From the NCBI GenBank assembly GCA_964460115.1, contig CAYWPR010000025.1, positions 1-64,000 of the forward strand: DNA of 64,000 nt, given 5' to 3'. The notes under the pieces were generated by a model. That model saw nothing but the letters and a program-made list of their open reading frames with translations, did no database searches and was not told the DNA's origin. Source of the stretch: JAEUJZ01 sp964460115 (GTDB lineage Bacteria > Myxococcota_A > Polyangia > Palsa-1104 > JAEUJZ01). Shown here one piece after another: positions 9,501 through 17,879 of the stretch (position 1 is the first letter of the stretch; each line of letters opens with the position of its first letter). The position numbers were made by a program, and so were the translations under genes.

Positions 9501-10517
9501 ATGGACGTGGTCGTTATCGGAGCCGGGAGCTGGGGCACCGCACTGTCGTGTGTGCTGTGTCAGAATCAGCACCGTGTGACGCTCTGGGGACGCGACCAAG
9601 AGCAGCTTGCACATTTAAAACTTCATCGAGAAAACCAGCGATATCTACCCGGTCTGCCCTTGCCAGCGAGCCTGAACTATAGTGCCGACTTGCCCGGCGC
9701 GCTTCGTTCCCTATCACGCCATGAACCATCTCTGGTCGTGGCGGTGCTGCCATCGCACACCATGCGAAAGGTGATGGTAGCGGCAGCGCCTCACATCCCT
9801 GAAACCGCCGTGGTGCTGACCGCCAGCAAAGGAATTGAAAACGACTCGCTGTGTACAATGGTCGAAGTTTTGCGCCAATTATTCTGTGGCAAGCTCAGCC
9901 GCTGTCTGGCCGTACTGTCCGGACCTAGCTTCGCGCGTGAGGCAGCAGAAGGCCAGCCCACGGCCGTGGTCGTGGCCGCCGTCACCCGCGCAGTGGCCGA
10001 GATCGTCCAACACGCCTTTCAAAGCGCCACTTTTCGGGTCTATACATCCGACGATGTAGTAGGTGTCGAAATTGGCGGCGCAGTCAAAAATGTCATTGCT
10101 CTGGCCTGCGGAATGGCCGAGGGCCTTGGCTTTGGTCACAACACGCGAGCCGCACTTATCACCCGCGGACTCGCTGAAATTTCACGGCTGGGCGCAGGTC
10201 TTGGAGCAAATCCTTTGACGCTGGCTGGGCTAGCCGGCATGGGCGACCTGGTGCTGACCTGCAACGGTCCGCAGAGTCGCAACCGCATGGCCGGGCTGAT
10301 GCTTGGGCAAGGCAGGACTCTGTCCCATGTCCTGGCGGAGATGCAGCAAGTTGCCGAAGGCATCAAGACCACTCGCGCAGTCCATGATTTGGCCAGTCGA
10401 GTCGGCGTAGAAATGCCGATCAGCGAGGCCATTTACCGCGTACTTTACGAAGATCGGCCAGTTCGTCAGGTGATGTCCGACCTGCTTGGGCGCCCCCCTC
10501 GACATGAACTAGGCTGA
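9501..10517 (+). CDS. gpsA: NAD(P)-dependent glycerol-3-phosphate dehydrogenase
   Basis: 338-residue GpsA, which reduces dihydroxyacetone phosphate to sn-glycerol-3-phosphate for phospholipid synthesis. The Rossmann motif GAGSWG is at residues 7-12, followed by the family blocks LTASKGIEN, GPSFAREAA and GGAVKNVIALACG, with the catalytic Lys at 196. The start is ATG 9501 with AGGA eight bases upstream; an upstream in-frame ATG at 9471 would add ten non-conserved residues. Length matches the family norm. It begins a tight rightward run with the next genes (gaps of 8-17 bp). Confidence 0.96.
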   Translation: MDVVVIGAGSWGTALSCVLCQNQHRVTLWGRDQEQLAHLKLHRENQRYLPGLPLPASLNYSADLPGALRSLSRHEPSLVVAVLPSHTMRKVMVAAAPHIPETAVVLTASKGIENDSLCTMVEVLRQLFCGKLSRCLAVLSGPSFAREAAEGQPTAVVVAAVTRAVAEIVQHAFQSATFRVYTSDDVVGVEIGGAVKNVIALACGMAEGLGFGHNTRAALITRGLAEISRLGAGLGANPLTLAGLAGMGDLVLTCNGPQSRNRMAGLMLGQGRTLSHVLAEMQQVAEGIKTTRAVHDLASRVGVEMPISEAIYRVLYEDRPVRQVMSDLLGRPPRHELG

Positions 10518-10533
10518 TCATGGCAGGCTGACC

Positions 10534-11223
10534 ATGGGAAACGACGACCGCCCCAAAAAATCCTGGCGCGACATAGATAAGCGCCGTGATGGCTCAAATT
10601 CCGGCTCGCGCAGCGGTTCGGCTGAGCCTCGGATGAACCAAAGCAGTCCCGAAGAGGCCCGGCAAAAGCAGTACCGAGCGGCGCTTGAAGCCGCCTTTGC
10701 CAAGGGCGAGCTCGGCAAGCTGGCCGACAAACTGAACATCAGCGGCCTTGGCCCCAGTGTGCCGACGCCGGCACCTGTGGCCGCCGTTGTGCCCCCCAGC
10801 AGCGAATCGTCCGGCGAAGCCGGTTCGAGTTCCGATGGGGCCGCCGCTGGCTCCGGTGCGGGACTAGACTCGCCAGCAAACGCGCGCAAAATCGTCGGCC
10901 GCAAAAAAGGCGAGGATGAAAAAACGCTTTTGCGCCGCAAGCTGGTCGAGGCAGCCAGCCGTTCAGAAATCAGCCGCGCCGCGGAAAAATATCTGGCCCG
11001 CTATCCGCTGCCCGATGATCACGAGCTTTTGGAACAGCTACTCGATCACGAAAATGAAAGCCGAGTGCGCGAAGCCATTGCGCGCATCTGCGACCTCATC
11101 GGCAGGCGCCAGCCGCCGCGACGAAGCCGCGCCTTGTGCGGCAAGCTGCGCTACATCGTCGAAACCACCGCCGACAACGACCTGCGCCAAGCCGCGCAAG
11201 ACTTGCTCGGCCGTCTGGGATAA
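10534..11223 (+). CDS. unknown protein with low-complexity linker and helical C-terminal domain
   Basis: 229 residues; I do not recognise the family. Residues 1-50 are strongly charged, about 75-115 form a Pro/Ala/Ser/Gly linker, and 120-229 look like an all-helical, Arg/Glu-rich domain (KLVEAASRSEISRAAEKYL, then LLEQLLDHENESRVREAI) reminiscent of HEAT-like or armadillo-like helices. No signal peptide or membrane segment is seen, so it is presumably cytoplasmic. It starts 16 bp after gpsA and ends 8 bp before the LD-carboxypeptidase gene, which argues it is a real, co-transcribed gene. Confidence 0.8.
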   Translation: MGNDDRPKKSWRDIDKRRDGSNSGSRSGSAEPRMNQSSPEEARQKQYRAALEAAFAKGELGKLADKLNISGLGPSVPTPAPVAAVVPPSSESSGEAGSSSDGAAAGSGAGLDSPANARKIVGRKKGEDEKTLLRRKLVEAASRSEISRAAEKYLARYPLPDDHELLEQLLDHENESRVREAIARICDLIGRRQPPRRSRALCGKLRYIVETTADNDLRQAAQDLLGRLG

Positions 11224-11231
11224 AGCCGACC

Positions 11232-12185
11232 ATGAACCTGAGCACAGCGCTTTCTCCCTGGCGGCGCTCGGCAGCACTTTTGCCGGGTGCCTCCGTGGCG
11301 CTGATTGCTCCTTCAGGACCGCTTCCAGTAGATCGTTTTCAGCGCGGCTTGGAAGTTTTGGCCAAGCGCTACACTCCGCTGCGTAGCGAAGGACTGCTGA
11401 GCCGACAAGGTTTTTTGGCGGGCACCGATCGTCGGCGGCTGTGTGAGTTGCGCTGGGCGCTTAGTGATCCGGCGGTGCGCGCGGTATTTGCCGGACGCGG
11501 CGGCCATGGACTTTTGCGCAGCATTTGCGCCCTGGATGCGATTTGCGCGTCCGAGCTGCGACCGGTGCCGCTCGTCGGTTTCTCGGACATCACGGTCTTG
11601 CATGCCTTTTTGGCGCAGCGCCAAGTCATCAGCATTCACGGACCCGTCGTCACCCAGCTTGCTGAGCTTCCCGAACAAGATGTTTCGGCCCTGTTTGCAC
11701 TTCTGGAACGACCCGCGCCGCCGCCGCCCCTTGAAGGGCTTTGTTCCGTTCGCACGCCGGCCGCTGCCGACTTGGTGCATGGGCGGCTCCTTGGCGGCAA
11801 CATCGAAGTGCTGTCGCGGCTGTGCGGAACTCCGCTTGGCACCGCGCTTTGCGACAATGAGCCGGTGGTGCTTCTTCTTGAAGAAGTCAGCGAAGCGCCC
11901 TATCGCATCGATCGAGCGCTGACGCAAATGCTGCTTGCGGGCGCGCTGCGCAACGTCCGCGCTTTTCTAGTCGGCGACCTCGTGCGATGCGATGCGAGTG
12001 GCGACGACGCACCAAGCGCGCTTGCGGTGATTGCCGAACGCGCCGCTCAGATTGACGCCGTGGTGGTCGCCGGCATGCCGATTGGACATGGCGCCCGCAA
12101 CCTTCCCTTGCCGCTTGGCGCCCGCGTGACGCTGGAAGCCCGCCGCGGCCGCCTGCTTTTTCACGACGGCGCTGTCGTTTGCTAG
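11232..12185 (+). CDS. ldcA: LD-carboxypeptidase (peptidase S66 family)
   Basis: 317-residue serine peptidase of the LdcA/MccF family, which removes the terminal D-Ala from murein tetrapeptides during cytoplasmic recycling. Family marks are APSGP at 26-30, GRGGHG at 89-94, GFSDIT at 116-121 with nucleophile Ser118, GGNIEVL, and LLLEEVSEAPYRIDR holding the acidic member of the triad. The likely catalytic His lies in GMPIGHG near the end. ATG 11232 is chosen because it opens the family domain; the longer frame to 11136 overlaps the previous gene. Its location next to gpsA is not the classical ldcA context. The symbol is given by family; substrate preference is unproven. Confidence 0.88.
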   Translation: MNLSTALSPWRRSAALLPGASVALIAPSGPLPVDRFQRGLEVLAKRYTPLRSEGLLSRQGFLAGTDRRRLCELRWALSDPAVRAVFAGRGGHGLLRSICALDAICASELRPVPLVGFSDITVLHAFLAQRQVISIHGPVVTQLAELPEQDVSALFALLERPAPPPPLEGLCSVRTPAAADLVHGRLLGGNIEVLSRLCGTPLGTALCDNEPVVLLLEEVSEAPYRIDRALTQMLLAGALRNVRAFLVGDLVRCDASGDDAPSALAVIAERAAQIDAVVVAGMPIGHGARNLPLPLGARVTLEARRGRLLFHDGAVVC

Positions 12186-12195
12186 GCCTTGCCCC

Positions 12196-13611
12196 ATGAG
12201 CACGTCCACACGCGTTTTGATCGTCGAAGATGAGGAACCCTTTCGCAAAGTCGTCGGTGAGATTCTGCAAAGCGCCGGCCACGACGTATCGCTGTGCGAA
12301 AGCGGCGCCGCCGCCTGCGCGCTCGCCGCAAGCCGAGCCTTCGACCTCGTGATAAGCGATGTGCGTCTGGGCGACGGCCCCGACGGTATGGAGGTGCTGG
12401 CGGCGTTTCAGCGTGCGCAGCCGCAGACGCCAGTGATTCTGATGACCGCTTTTGGCGACATTGAAAATGTCATGAAAGCGATACAGCAGGGCGCCTACGA
12501 CTATATCTCCAAGTTTCCGTTTCAACCGCGTGAGCTCTTGCAGACCATCGAGCGCGCTCTGGAGCGCCGCCGTCTGCTTGAAGAAAATCGCGCCCTGCGA
12601 CGCGAAGGCCGCGGTCGCATGCGCGAGATCGTTGGCCGCTCGCCCGCCATGCTGGAAGTTTATAAGCTAGTCGCGCGCGTTGCGGCTTCGCTGTCCACGG
12701 TTCTTGTCGTGGGGGAATCAGGCACCGGCAAGGAGCTAGTGGCGCGGGCCATTCATATGCACTCGGCGCGCTCGACGGGCGCATTTGTCGCGGTCAACTG
12801 CACGGCGCTGACCGAAACTTTGCTGGAATCTGAGCTATTTGGCCACGCCAAAGGCGCTTTTACCGGCGCCGTGCAAACCAAGCGCGGCCTGTTTGAAGAA
12901 GCACAGGGCGGCACGCTGTTTCTGGATGAGATTGGCGACATCAACCCCAAGATGCAGGCGCAGCTTCTGCGCGTTTTGCAAGAAGGCGAAATTCGCCGCG
13001 TCGGCGGCAGCGAACCCATACGCATCGATGTACGCGTCGTGGCAGCCACCAATCGCGATCTCGAAGAAGAAGTACAGCGCGGGCGCTTTCGCGAAGATCT
13101 TTATTTTCGTATCAACGTCGTCACCATTCGTCTGCCTTCGCTGCGCGAGCGGCCAGAAGACATTCCGCTTCTGGTCGATCACTTTCTTAGCAAATATGCG
13201 CAGCGCGAAGGGCGCGCCGAGGCGGGCATCGCTGACGACGCCATGGAAATTTTGCGCCGTTACAATTGGCCCGGCAACGTCCGCGAGCTGGAAAACGTCA
13301 TCGAACGGGCCCTGGCGCTTTCCAAAAGCGGCATCATTCTGCCTTCCGATCTGCCGGCCGAAACGCGAGGCGCTGACAGCCGACCGAACTTGGTTACAAA
13401 CGGCAGCCTGGTAAGCGATCGACCCACGCTGGCCGAATTAGAACAGCGCTACATCAACCTGGTTTTGCAGCAAGAAGGCGGCAACAAAAAGCGCGCCGCC
13501 GAAATTCTGGGCATCGATCGGCGCACGCTGTATCGCACTCTGGAACGCGGCCAAAGCGGCATCGCCAGTAGCGCCGCAGCCGACAAAAGCGGCGACGGCG
13601 AAGATTCTTAA
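12196..13611 (+). CDS. NtrC-type sigma54-dependent response regulator
   Basis: 471 residues. Receiver domain 1-125 with phospho-acceptor Asp55; AAA+ domain about 145-380 with Walker A GESGTGKE (173-180) and the sigma54-contacting GAFTGA at 220-225; C-terminal helix-turn-helix (KKRAAEILGIDRRTLYRTL). It should hydrolyse ATP to open sigma54 promoters after phosphorylation. Oddity: after the conserved Lys106 the usual K-P-F is K-F-P-F, a one-residue insertion next to the cis-proline. No sensor kinase is adjacent; the gene follows the LD-carboxypeptidase by 10 bp. Candidate targets are the -24/-12 promoters elsewhere in this window, but that link is inference. Confidence 0.94.
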   Translation: MSTSTRVLIVEDEEPFRKVVGEILQSAGHDVSLCESGAAACALAASRAFDLVISDVRLGDGPDGMEVLAAFQRAQPQTPVILMTAFGDIENVMKAIQQGAYDYISKFPFQPRELLQTIERALERRRLLEENRALRREGRGRMREIVGRSPAMLEVYKLVARVAASLSTVLVVGESGTGKELVARAIHMHSARSTGAFVAVNCTALTETLLESELFGHAKGAFTGAVQTKRGLFEEAQGGTLFLDEIGDINPKMQAQLLRVLQEGEIRRVGGSEPIRIDVRVVAATNRDLEEEVQRGRFREDLYFRINVVTIRLPSLRERPEDIPLLVDHFLSKYAQREGRAEAGIADDAMEILRRYNWPGNVRELENVIERALALSKSGIILPSDLPAETRGADSRPNLVTNGSLVSDRPTLAELEQRYINLVLQQEGGNKKRAAEILGIDRRTLYRTLERGQSGIASSAAADKSGDGEDS

Positions 13612-13618
13612 GCCCAAT

Positions 13619-14716
13619 CTAGACGTTTGAGTAAAGCCAGTGCAGCGGTTCACGCCAGGGCCGGCTCGTCAATACCGCCGGTAGCTGTTTCCAAAACGAC
13701 GCGCCGCAAAGATTCATCACCGCGGCGGCCCGGTGCAGCGAAAAACCAAAGGCGCGCGCCGTGGCCTCTGTATAGTCCGCGTAAAGCGCTGGACCTGGCT
13801 GTTTGTGGCGGGCGATGACGTGCGCAGCCAGTCGCGCGCTTTTCATGGCGGCATAAATGCCTTCGCCGGTTGCGGCGTTGACCAGCCGCGCCGCCTCTCC
13901 GGCCCATAATGCTCCGGGTGCGGCAACCGGACCGACGGTGCGCGTATAAGAAATCGTGGCGCTGTGAAACGATCCGATCTGCGTAGCCGCGCACAGCCTT
14001 TGATTCCAGCCAAGGTGGCGCTGCATGACTTGAGAAAACAATTCCTGCGGATTGTCGGAGATGTCGGGACGATACAAAATGCCGATGAGCACTTGCGCGG
14101 CCGTCTGAGGAATCAGCCACGCGCACCACGGCCGCAATCGCGGGTCTAAAAACGCCTCTAGACGCCCGGGTATATGGCTGACGCCTTCGTAGCAGGCCAA
14201 AAGGGCGGCAATCTGCTGGCGCGGTCGACGATCGACAGAAAATTGCGAATTGCCGCCGTCACAGAAAAGCACCAGATCGGCCTCTATTTCCAGTTTTCCG
14301 TCGCTGACTCCGCAAATGCGACCGGCCGAATCGCGCAGCGCGCGGGTGGCTAAAAACCCCTGTATGAACTGCGCGCCGTTTTTTTCCGCCCGCCGAGCAA
14401 GCTCCGCGTCGAAAATGTGACGTGGAAGAATCCACGGGTTTTGCTCTTTCCCGGCCAGCACAGCCTCTTTGCCGTCTGCAAAAACGCAGCGCAAACTGTC
14501 CATGGCCTGCGCTTGCTTGGACAGTGCGTCATAAAGTCCAAGTTCTCGGCACAGCCGCAAAGCACGCGGCGACAGGATGCCCGCGCAGGGTTTGTGGCGG
14601 GGAAATTCATCTCGATCTAAAAGCACCACCTCATGGTGCTTGTGCAGCGAGTCGTCCAGAAGGAGCATGGCCGCTGTTGCACCGGCGGCGCCGGCACCCA
14701 CAATCGCGATCTTCAT
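13619..14716 (-). CDS. FAD-dependent oxidoreductase, geranylgeranyl-reductase-like
   Basis: 365 residues. The N-terminal dinucleotide-binding motif GAGAAGATAA (7-16) and a following RDEFPRHKPCAG segment (the P-C-A-G loop of the geranylgeranyl reductase/halogenase-like flavoproteins) place it in the family that reduces isoprenoid chains of quinones or lipids, or halogenates or hydroxylates small molecules. The GGEIxPA-type second FAD motif appears as GALWAGEAARLVNAATGEGI. The exact substrate is unknown; menaquinone side-chain or polyprenyl reduction are possibilities. It ends 7 bp after the convergent regulator gene and starts 20 bp from the ruvA stop, so it may be read from the ruvA promoter. 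Confidence 0.75.
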   Translation of the reverse strand: MKIAIVGAGAAGATAAMLLLDDSLHKHHEVVLLDRDEFPRHKPCAGILSPRALRLCRELGLYDALSKQAQAMDSLRCVFADGKEAVLAGKEQNPWILPRHIFDAELARRAEKNGAQFIQGFLATRALRDSAGRICGVSDGKLEIEADLVLFCDGGNSQFSVDRRPRQQIAALLACYEGVSHIPGRLEAFLDPRLRPWCAWLIPQTAAQVLIGILYRPDISDNPQELFSQVMQRHLGWNQRLCAATQIGSFHSATISYTRTVGPVAAPGALWAGEAARLVNAATGEGIYAAMKSARLAAHVIARHKQPGPALYADYTEATARAFGFSLHRAAAVMNLCGASFWKQLPAVLTSRPWREPLHWLYSNV

Positions 14717-14736
14717 TCGAAATCTCCTTGGTGGTT

Positions 14737-15363
14737 TTAGTCACGCTGCAAAAAACGCAAAGCCCAGCGCAGAACTGCCTCTACCGGAGAATTCTCTCCG
14801 AGTTCTTCAAGGGCCTTGGCCACGGCGCGGTCGGCGTCGGCGGGTTTGTAACCCAAGTTGCACAATGCTTTGGTTACGTCGCCAAACACCCCCACATCCG
14901 CCGAAGCGGCGGCGCCGCGCGAGTTCGTCGCGGCTTTGGCGCTGCCACCGATCGTTTTAGAGGGTTTGAATTTGTCGCGCAGCTCCATGACCAGCCGCTC
15001 GGCCGTCTTTTTGCCGATGCCGGGGATGCGCGTCAATCGCCCTACATCCTGCGCGGCAATGGCATCGCCCAAAGCAGTCGCCCCAAGGCCAGACAGCGCC
15101 GCTAAGGCCAGTTTCGGACCGATGCCCGTCACCGACAAGCATAGCTCAAAGGCACGGCGTTCCTCGGCCGTGGCAAATCCGTACAGCGTCAGCGCATCTT
15201 CGCGCACCTGCAAGTAGGTCAAAAGCTTCACCGCCTGCCCCACCGCCGGCAGCGCTTGCAATGTGGTCAGCGAAATGTGTACGAGATAGCCAACTCCCGC
15301 CACGTCCAGCACCACCTCGTCCAGTCCCTTATCGATAAGCGTCCCAGTAAGTTGTGCAATCAC
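14737..15363 (-). CDS. ruvA: Holliday junction DNA helicase subunit RuvA
   Basis: 208-residue RuvA, the tetrameric junction-binding subunit that targets the RuvB motor during recombination repair. The N-terminal OB-like domain (MIAQLTGTLIDKG...VDV-type core), two helix-hairpin-helix motifs (ITGIGPKLALAAL and IPGIGKKTAERLV) and the small C-terminal three-helix domain are all visible. Length is typical. ruvB and ruvC are not adjacent, which is less common. The flavoprotein gene follows 20 bp downstream. A 73-bp gap separates it from the divergent gene at 15437. Confidence 0.95.
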   Translation of the reverse strand: MIAQLTGTLIDKGLDEVVLDVAGVGYLVHISLTTLQALPAVGQAVKLLTYLQVREDALTLYGFATAEERRAFELCLSVTGIGPKLALAALSGLGATALGDAIAAQDVGRLTRIPGIGKKTAERLVMELRDKFKPSKTIGGSAKAATNSRGAAASADVGVFGDVTKALCNLGYKPADADRAVAKALEELGENSPVEAVLRWALRFLQRD

Positions 15364-15436
15364 AAAGCCGCTTTACACCACCCCGGCCGCGCTTGCCAGA
15401 TTGATCGCCATTGGCGGATATGCGTAGACTAAAGAT

Positions 15437-16891
15437 GTGCCCTCTGATGGACAGCGCGATGAGCCGGCCGGAAATCGCAGCCCGGCAACAAAAAGCCCAT
15501 CGTCTGGCGTAGACGATAAAGCGCCGCCGGAATCGCGAGCGACGCCGTCTTCGCCGTTGACCATGGATTCGCAACCTTCGCTGCCGCGCTTGCAGCCGCG
15601 TTCTTCGGCGCCTAGGCCCCCACCACCAGCGGCATTTGTCGTCGAGCTTCCTCCTGCTGGCGATCTCAATTTTTTTGACGCGCCGCGGGTTTTGGGCTGG
15701 TCGATCGCCACTGGCTACAACGGCTGTTTGTGGCTGGCCCCGTTGGCGCCGTTTGCGCAACCGCCAAGTGCGTTAAGCGATGACTCCACGCCGCATCGCG
15801 AGCTGTACCTGGAAAGCGGCGGCCTTATCGGCGCCCTTTCGACCATCCCCGGCGATAGCCTGATCGAATTTTTACAGCCTTTGTGGACGCGTCAGCAAAT
15901 GCAGCGCGCGCGCCAAGTCGTTGCGGCACTGCCGCCCAATCAGCTTCGCGAACAACTGAGCAGCCTGATCGATGCCAAGTTGCTAAAGCGCGTGGGCGCG
16001 CAGAGCATTTTGGCCAATTACGTCAACATGCTGTGCAGTCGCGCGCTTTGTCCGGGTCCTGGCCGCTACCGCGTCCTTTCGCGGGCGCTGACCAACAATG
16101 AACGCATTGAGCCGCCCTTGCCGCTGCGTCGGCTGCTGGTCGAGGGGCTGCGCAAAGGAGCGTCGCTGGATTTTTTGCATTTGCGGCTGGGCCCTCCAAC
16201 GACGTGCATGCGGCCTACGGCAGTGATTGGTGCCACCGAAGGGGGTGCCGCGCTTATGGACATGGGCTTAAGCACGGCCGAGGAACTGGCCCTGCATCAC
16301 TTGAACGGCCGACATACGCTGGCTGAGATCTCGAAAGAAGCCGGCATCGGCGAACATGCCGTGTACGCGCTGGCCTACGCCCTGCTTTGCCTGGGCGCGG
16401 CGGCGGTCCCGCGGCAGATTTCGCGGCCGGGCGCAATCTCTAAGCCCAGAGCGGGGGCCGTCTCTAGCGCCTCGCCAGCGCAAACTGATCCGTCTGGCGA
16501 TGCCGCCAAGATTCAGTCCAGCATGAGCCCCGGCGCCGCACCCGAGGTAGCCTCTACGGCTGTGCCGCCGCAACGAAACGCCGCCGAAGAAGCCGAAGCG
16601 GCGATTCGGCGCGTGCAGCAAAAATATCGCCAAGTCGAAGAATCCGATTATTTCGCCCTGCTGGAGCTTCTGCCAAGCGCCAGCACCGACGACATCTTGC
16701 AGGCTCATGAAAAGCTGCGCGCCGAGTTTACGCCGGCGGCCCTGCCCTACCGCTGCCGCGGCAGCATGGATCGTGAATTGCGTCAGATCGCTCGAGCCCT
16801 TGACGAAGCCCGTGCGATCTTAAGCAATGACGCGACGCGACGCGCATATCTGGAACGACTTAACGCGCCCCCAAAGGGCCCAGAACCGTAA
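15437..16891 (+). CDS. DUF4388-like protein with degenerate J-domain-like C-terminus
   Basis: 484 residues from GTG 15437; the start could be as late as ATG 15563. Residues 1-65 are Pro/Ser-rich. About 70-150 resemble the DUF4388 (PATAN) module seen in many Myxococcota signalling proteins, with the strand pattern ending in LYLESGGLIGA. About 285-325 is a helical segment (LNGRHTLAEISKEAGI) of the kind that often follows DUF4388. Residues 415-475 resemble a J domain (YFALLELLPSASTDDILQAHEKL...) but lack the HPD tripeptide, so Hsp70 stimulation is not expected. I infer a protein-protein adaptor. Its 3' end overlaps the convergent phosphatase gene by 32 bp. Confidence 0.7.
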   Translation: MPSDGQRDEPAGNRSPATKSPSSGVDDKAPPESRATPSSPLTMDSQPSLPRLQPRSSAPRPPPPAAFVVELPPAGDLNFFDAPRVLGWSIATGYNGCLWLAPLAPFAQPPSALSDDSTPHRELYLESGGLIGALSTIPGDSLIEFLQPLWTRQQMQRARQVVAALPPNQLREQLSSLIDAKLLKRVGAQSILANYVNMLCSRALCPGPGRYRVLSRALTNNERIEPPLPLRRLLVEGLRKGASLDFLHLRLGPPTTCMRPTAVIGATEGGAALMDMGLSTAEELALHHLNGRHTLAEISKEAGIGEHAVYALAYALLCLGAAAVPRQISRPGAISKPRAGAVSSASPAQTDPSGDAAKIQSSMSPGAAPEVASTAVPPQRNAAEEAEAAIRRVQQKYRQVEESDYFALLELLPSASTDDILQAHEKLRAEFTPAALPYRCRGSMDRELRQIARALDEARAILSNDATRRAYLERLNAPPKGPEP

Positions 16892-17813
16892 CCCGCTCGC
16901 CGTTTACAACACCGGGCGAAGCTTCCACAACCAGACACGCCGGAGCGCCATCCAGCGTCATGCGGGACATTCCAACGTCGATTAACGCCAGACGATCGCC
17001 GGAGCGCAAAGTGATGCCACGCTCTTGAATGGTATGTCCCATAACGATGCGCCGCGCTTTTTGCGCCAAAAACAGTTGCTGCAGATAGGCCTCCAGCCCA
17101 GGCGGCGGCACAGATTCAGCCAGACCGCGATACCATAGCGGCCCCAAGGGATCGCTGCCGACTCCGGTTTTGGCATCGCGCTCGCCGCGCAGCTCGGCGC
17201 GAATAAAATCGTTAAGCTCCAACAAATCGCGATTTTGATAGCGCGGGCTAAGCCCCCCGTGCATAAACAGCGTTCCGTTAATGCGCACAATCGCGTTATG
17301 GCCGACGATCCAGCGGCCGTAAGGACCGGTGGGCGCAAACGCCGCGCGGTAACGCGGAAAGTCGCCAAGCGGCGACTGCCCCAAGCGGCTAGTGCGCGGA
17401 CCTTCGCCAAATGCCGCAAGCTCCCCGTCGGAGACGTAGCGCAAATCGCCCATCATGTTCATATATTCATGATTGCCGATAAGCGCGTGCACCCGCCCGC
17501 CGGCCTGCTGCGCTTGCTCTTCCAGTTGCATCAGCAGATCCATCACCCGCTTTGAATCGCTGCCGCGATCCAGCACGTCGCCGGTTTGCACAAAATGCGC
17601 CTGTCCGGCCATCCAGCGCTCTTGCCCGCCTTCGAAACGAGTGATTTGGCACAAGTGCAAAACGGCGATGAATTTTTCATAGTCGCCGTGTATATCGCCG
17701 ACGGCCACCACGCGCTTTACGCCGTCAAAAACTGCTGAAATTTTGGGCGCTGCCCAAGCTGCAGGCGCAGCGATAAAATTCAGCAGCAAAAGTGCAACCC
17801 AGCGAAATTTCAT
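16860..17813 (-). CDS. secreted Shewanella-like metallophosphatase
   Basis: 317 residues starting with a signal peptide (MKFRW, hydrophobic core, AWAA cleavage region near residue 22), so probably periplasmic. The PPP-family metal motifs are GDIHGD (39-44), GDVLDRG, GNHEYMNMMGD and a late GHT. The long GNHEYMNMMGDLRY signature is characteristic of the Shewanella-like phosphatase (Shelph) branch rather than PP1/PP2A. It likely dephosphorylates proteins or small phosphoesters. The frame extends to 18083, but the ATG at 17813 with the signal peptide is clearly the start. The divergent NTPase gene begins 66 bp away, and the 3' end overlaps the DUF4388 gene by 32 bp. Confidence 0.87.
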   Translation of the reverse strand: MKFRWVALLLLNFIAAPAAWAAPKISAVFDGVKRVVAVGDIHGDYEKFIAVLHLCQITRFEGGQERWMAGQAHFVQTGDVLDRGSDSKRVMDLLMQLEEQAQQAGGRVHALIGNHEYMNMMGDLRYVSDGELAAFGEGPRTSRLGQSPLGDFPRYRAAFAPTGPYGRWIVGHNAIVRINGTLFMHGGLSPRYQNRDLLELNDFIRAELRGERDAKTGVGSDPLGPLWYRGLAESVPPPGLEAYLQQLFLAQKARRIVMGHTIQERGITLRSGDRLALIDVGMSRMTLDGAPACLVVEASPGVVNGERVTVLGPLGAR

Positions 17814-17879
17814 GGTTTCTAGCCTACTGAAAAGCTGACTATTCCCCAAGCGCCAGAGATATGTTGTGATGTTTGCCTC

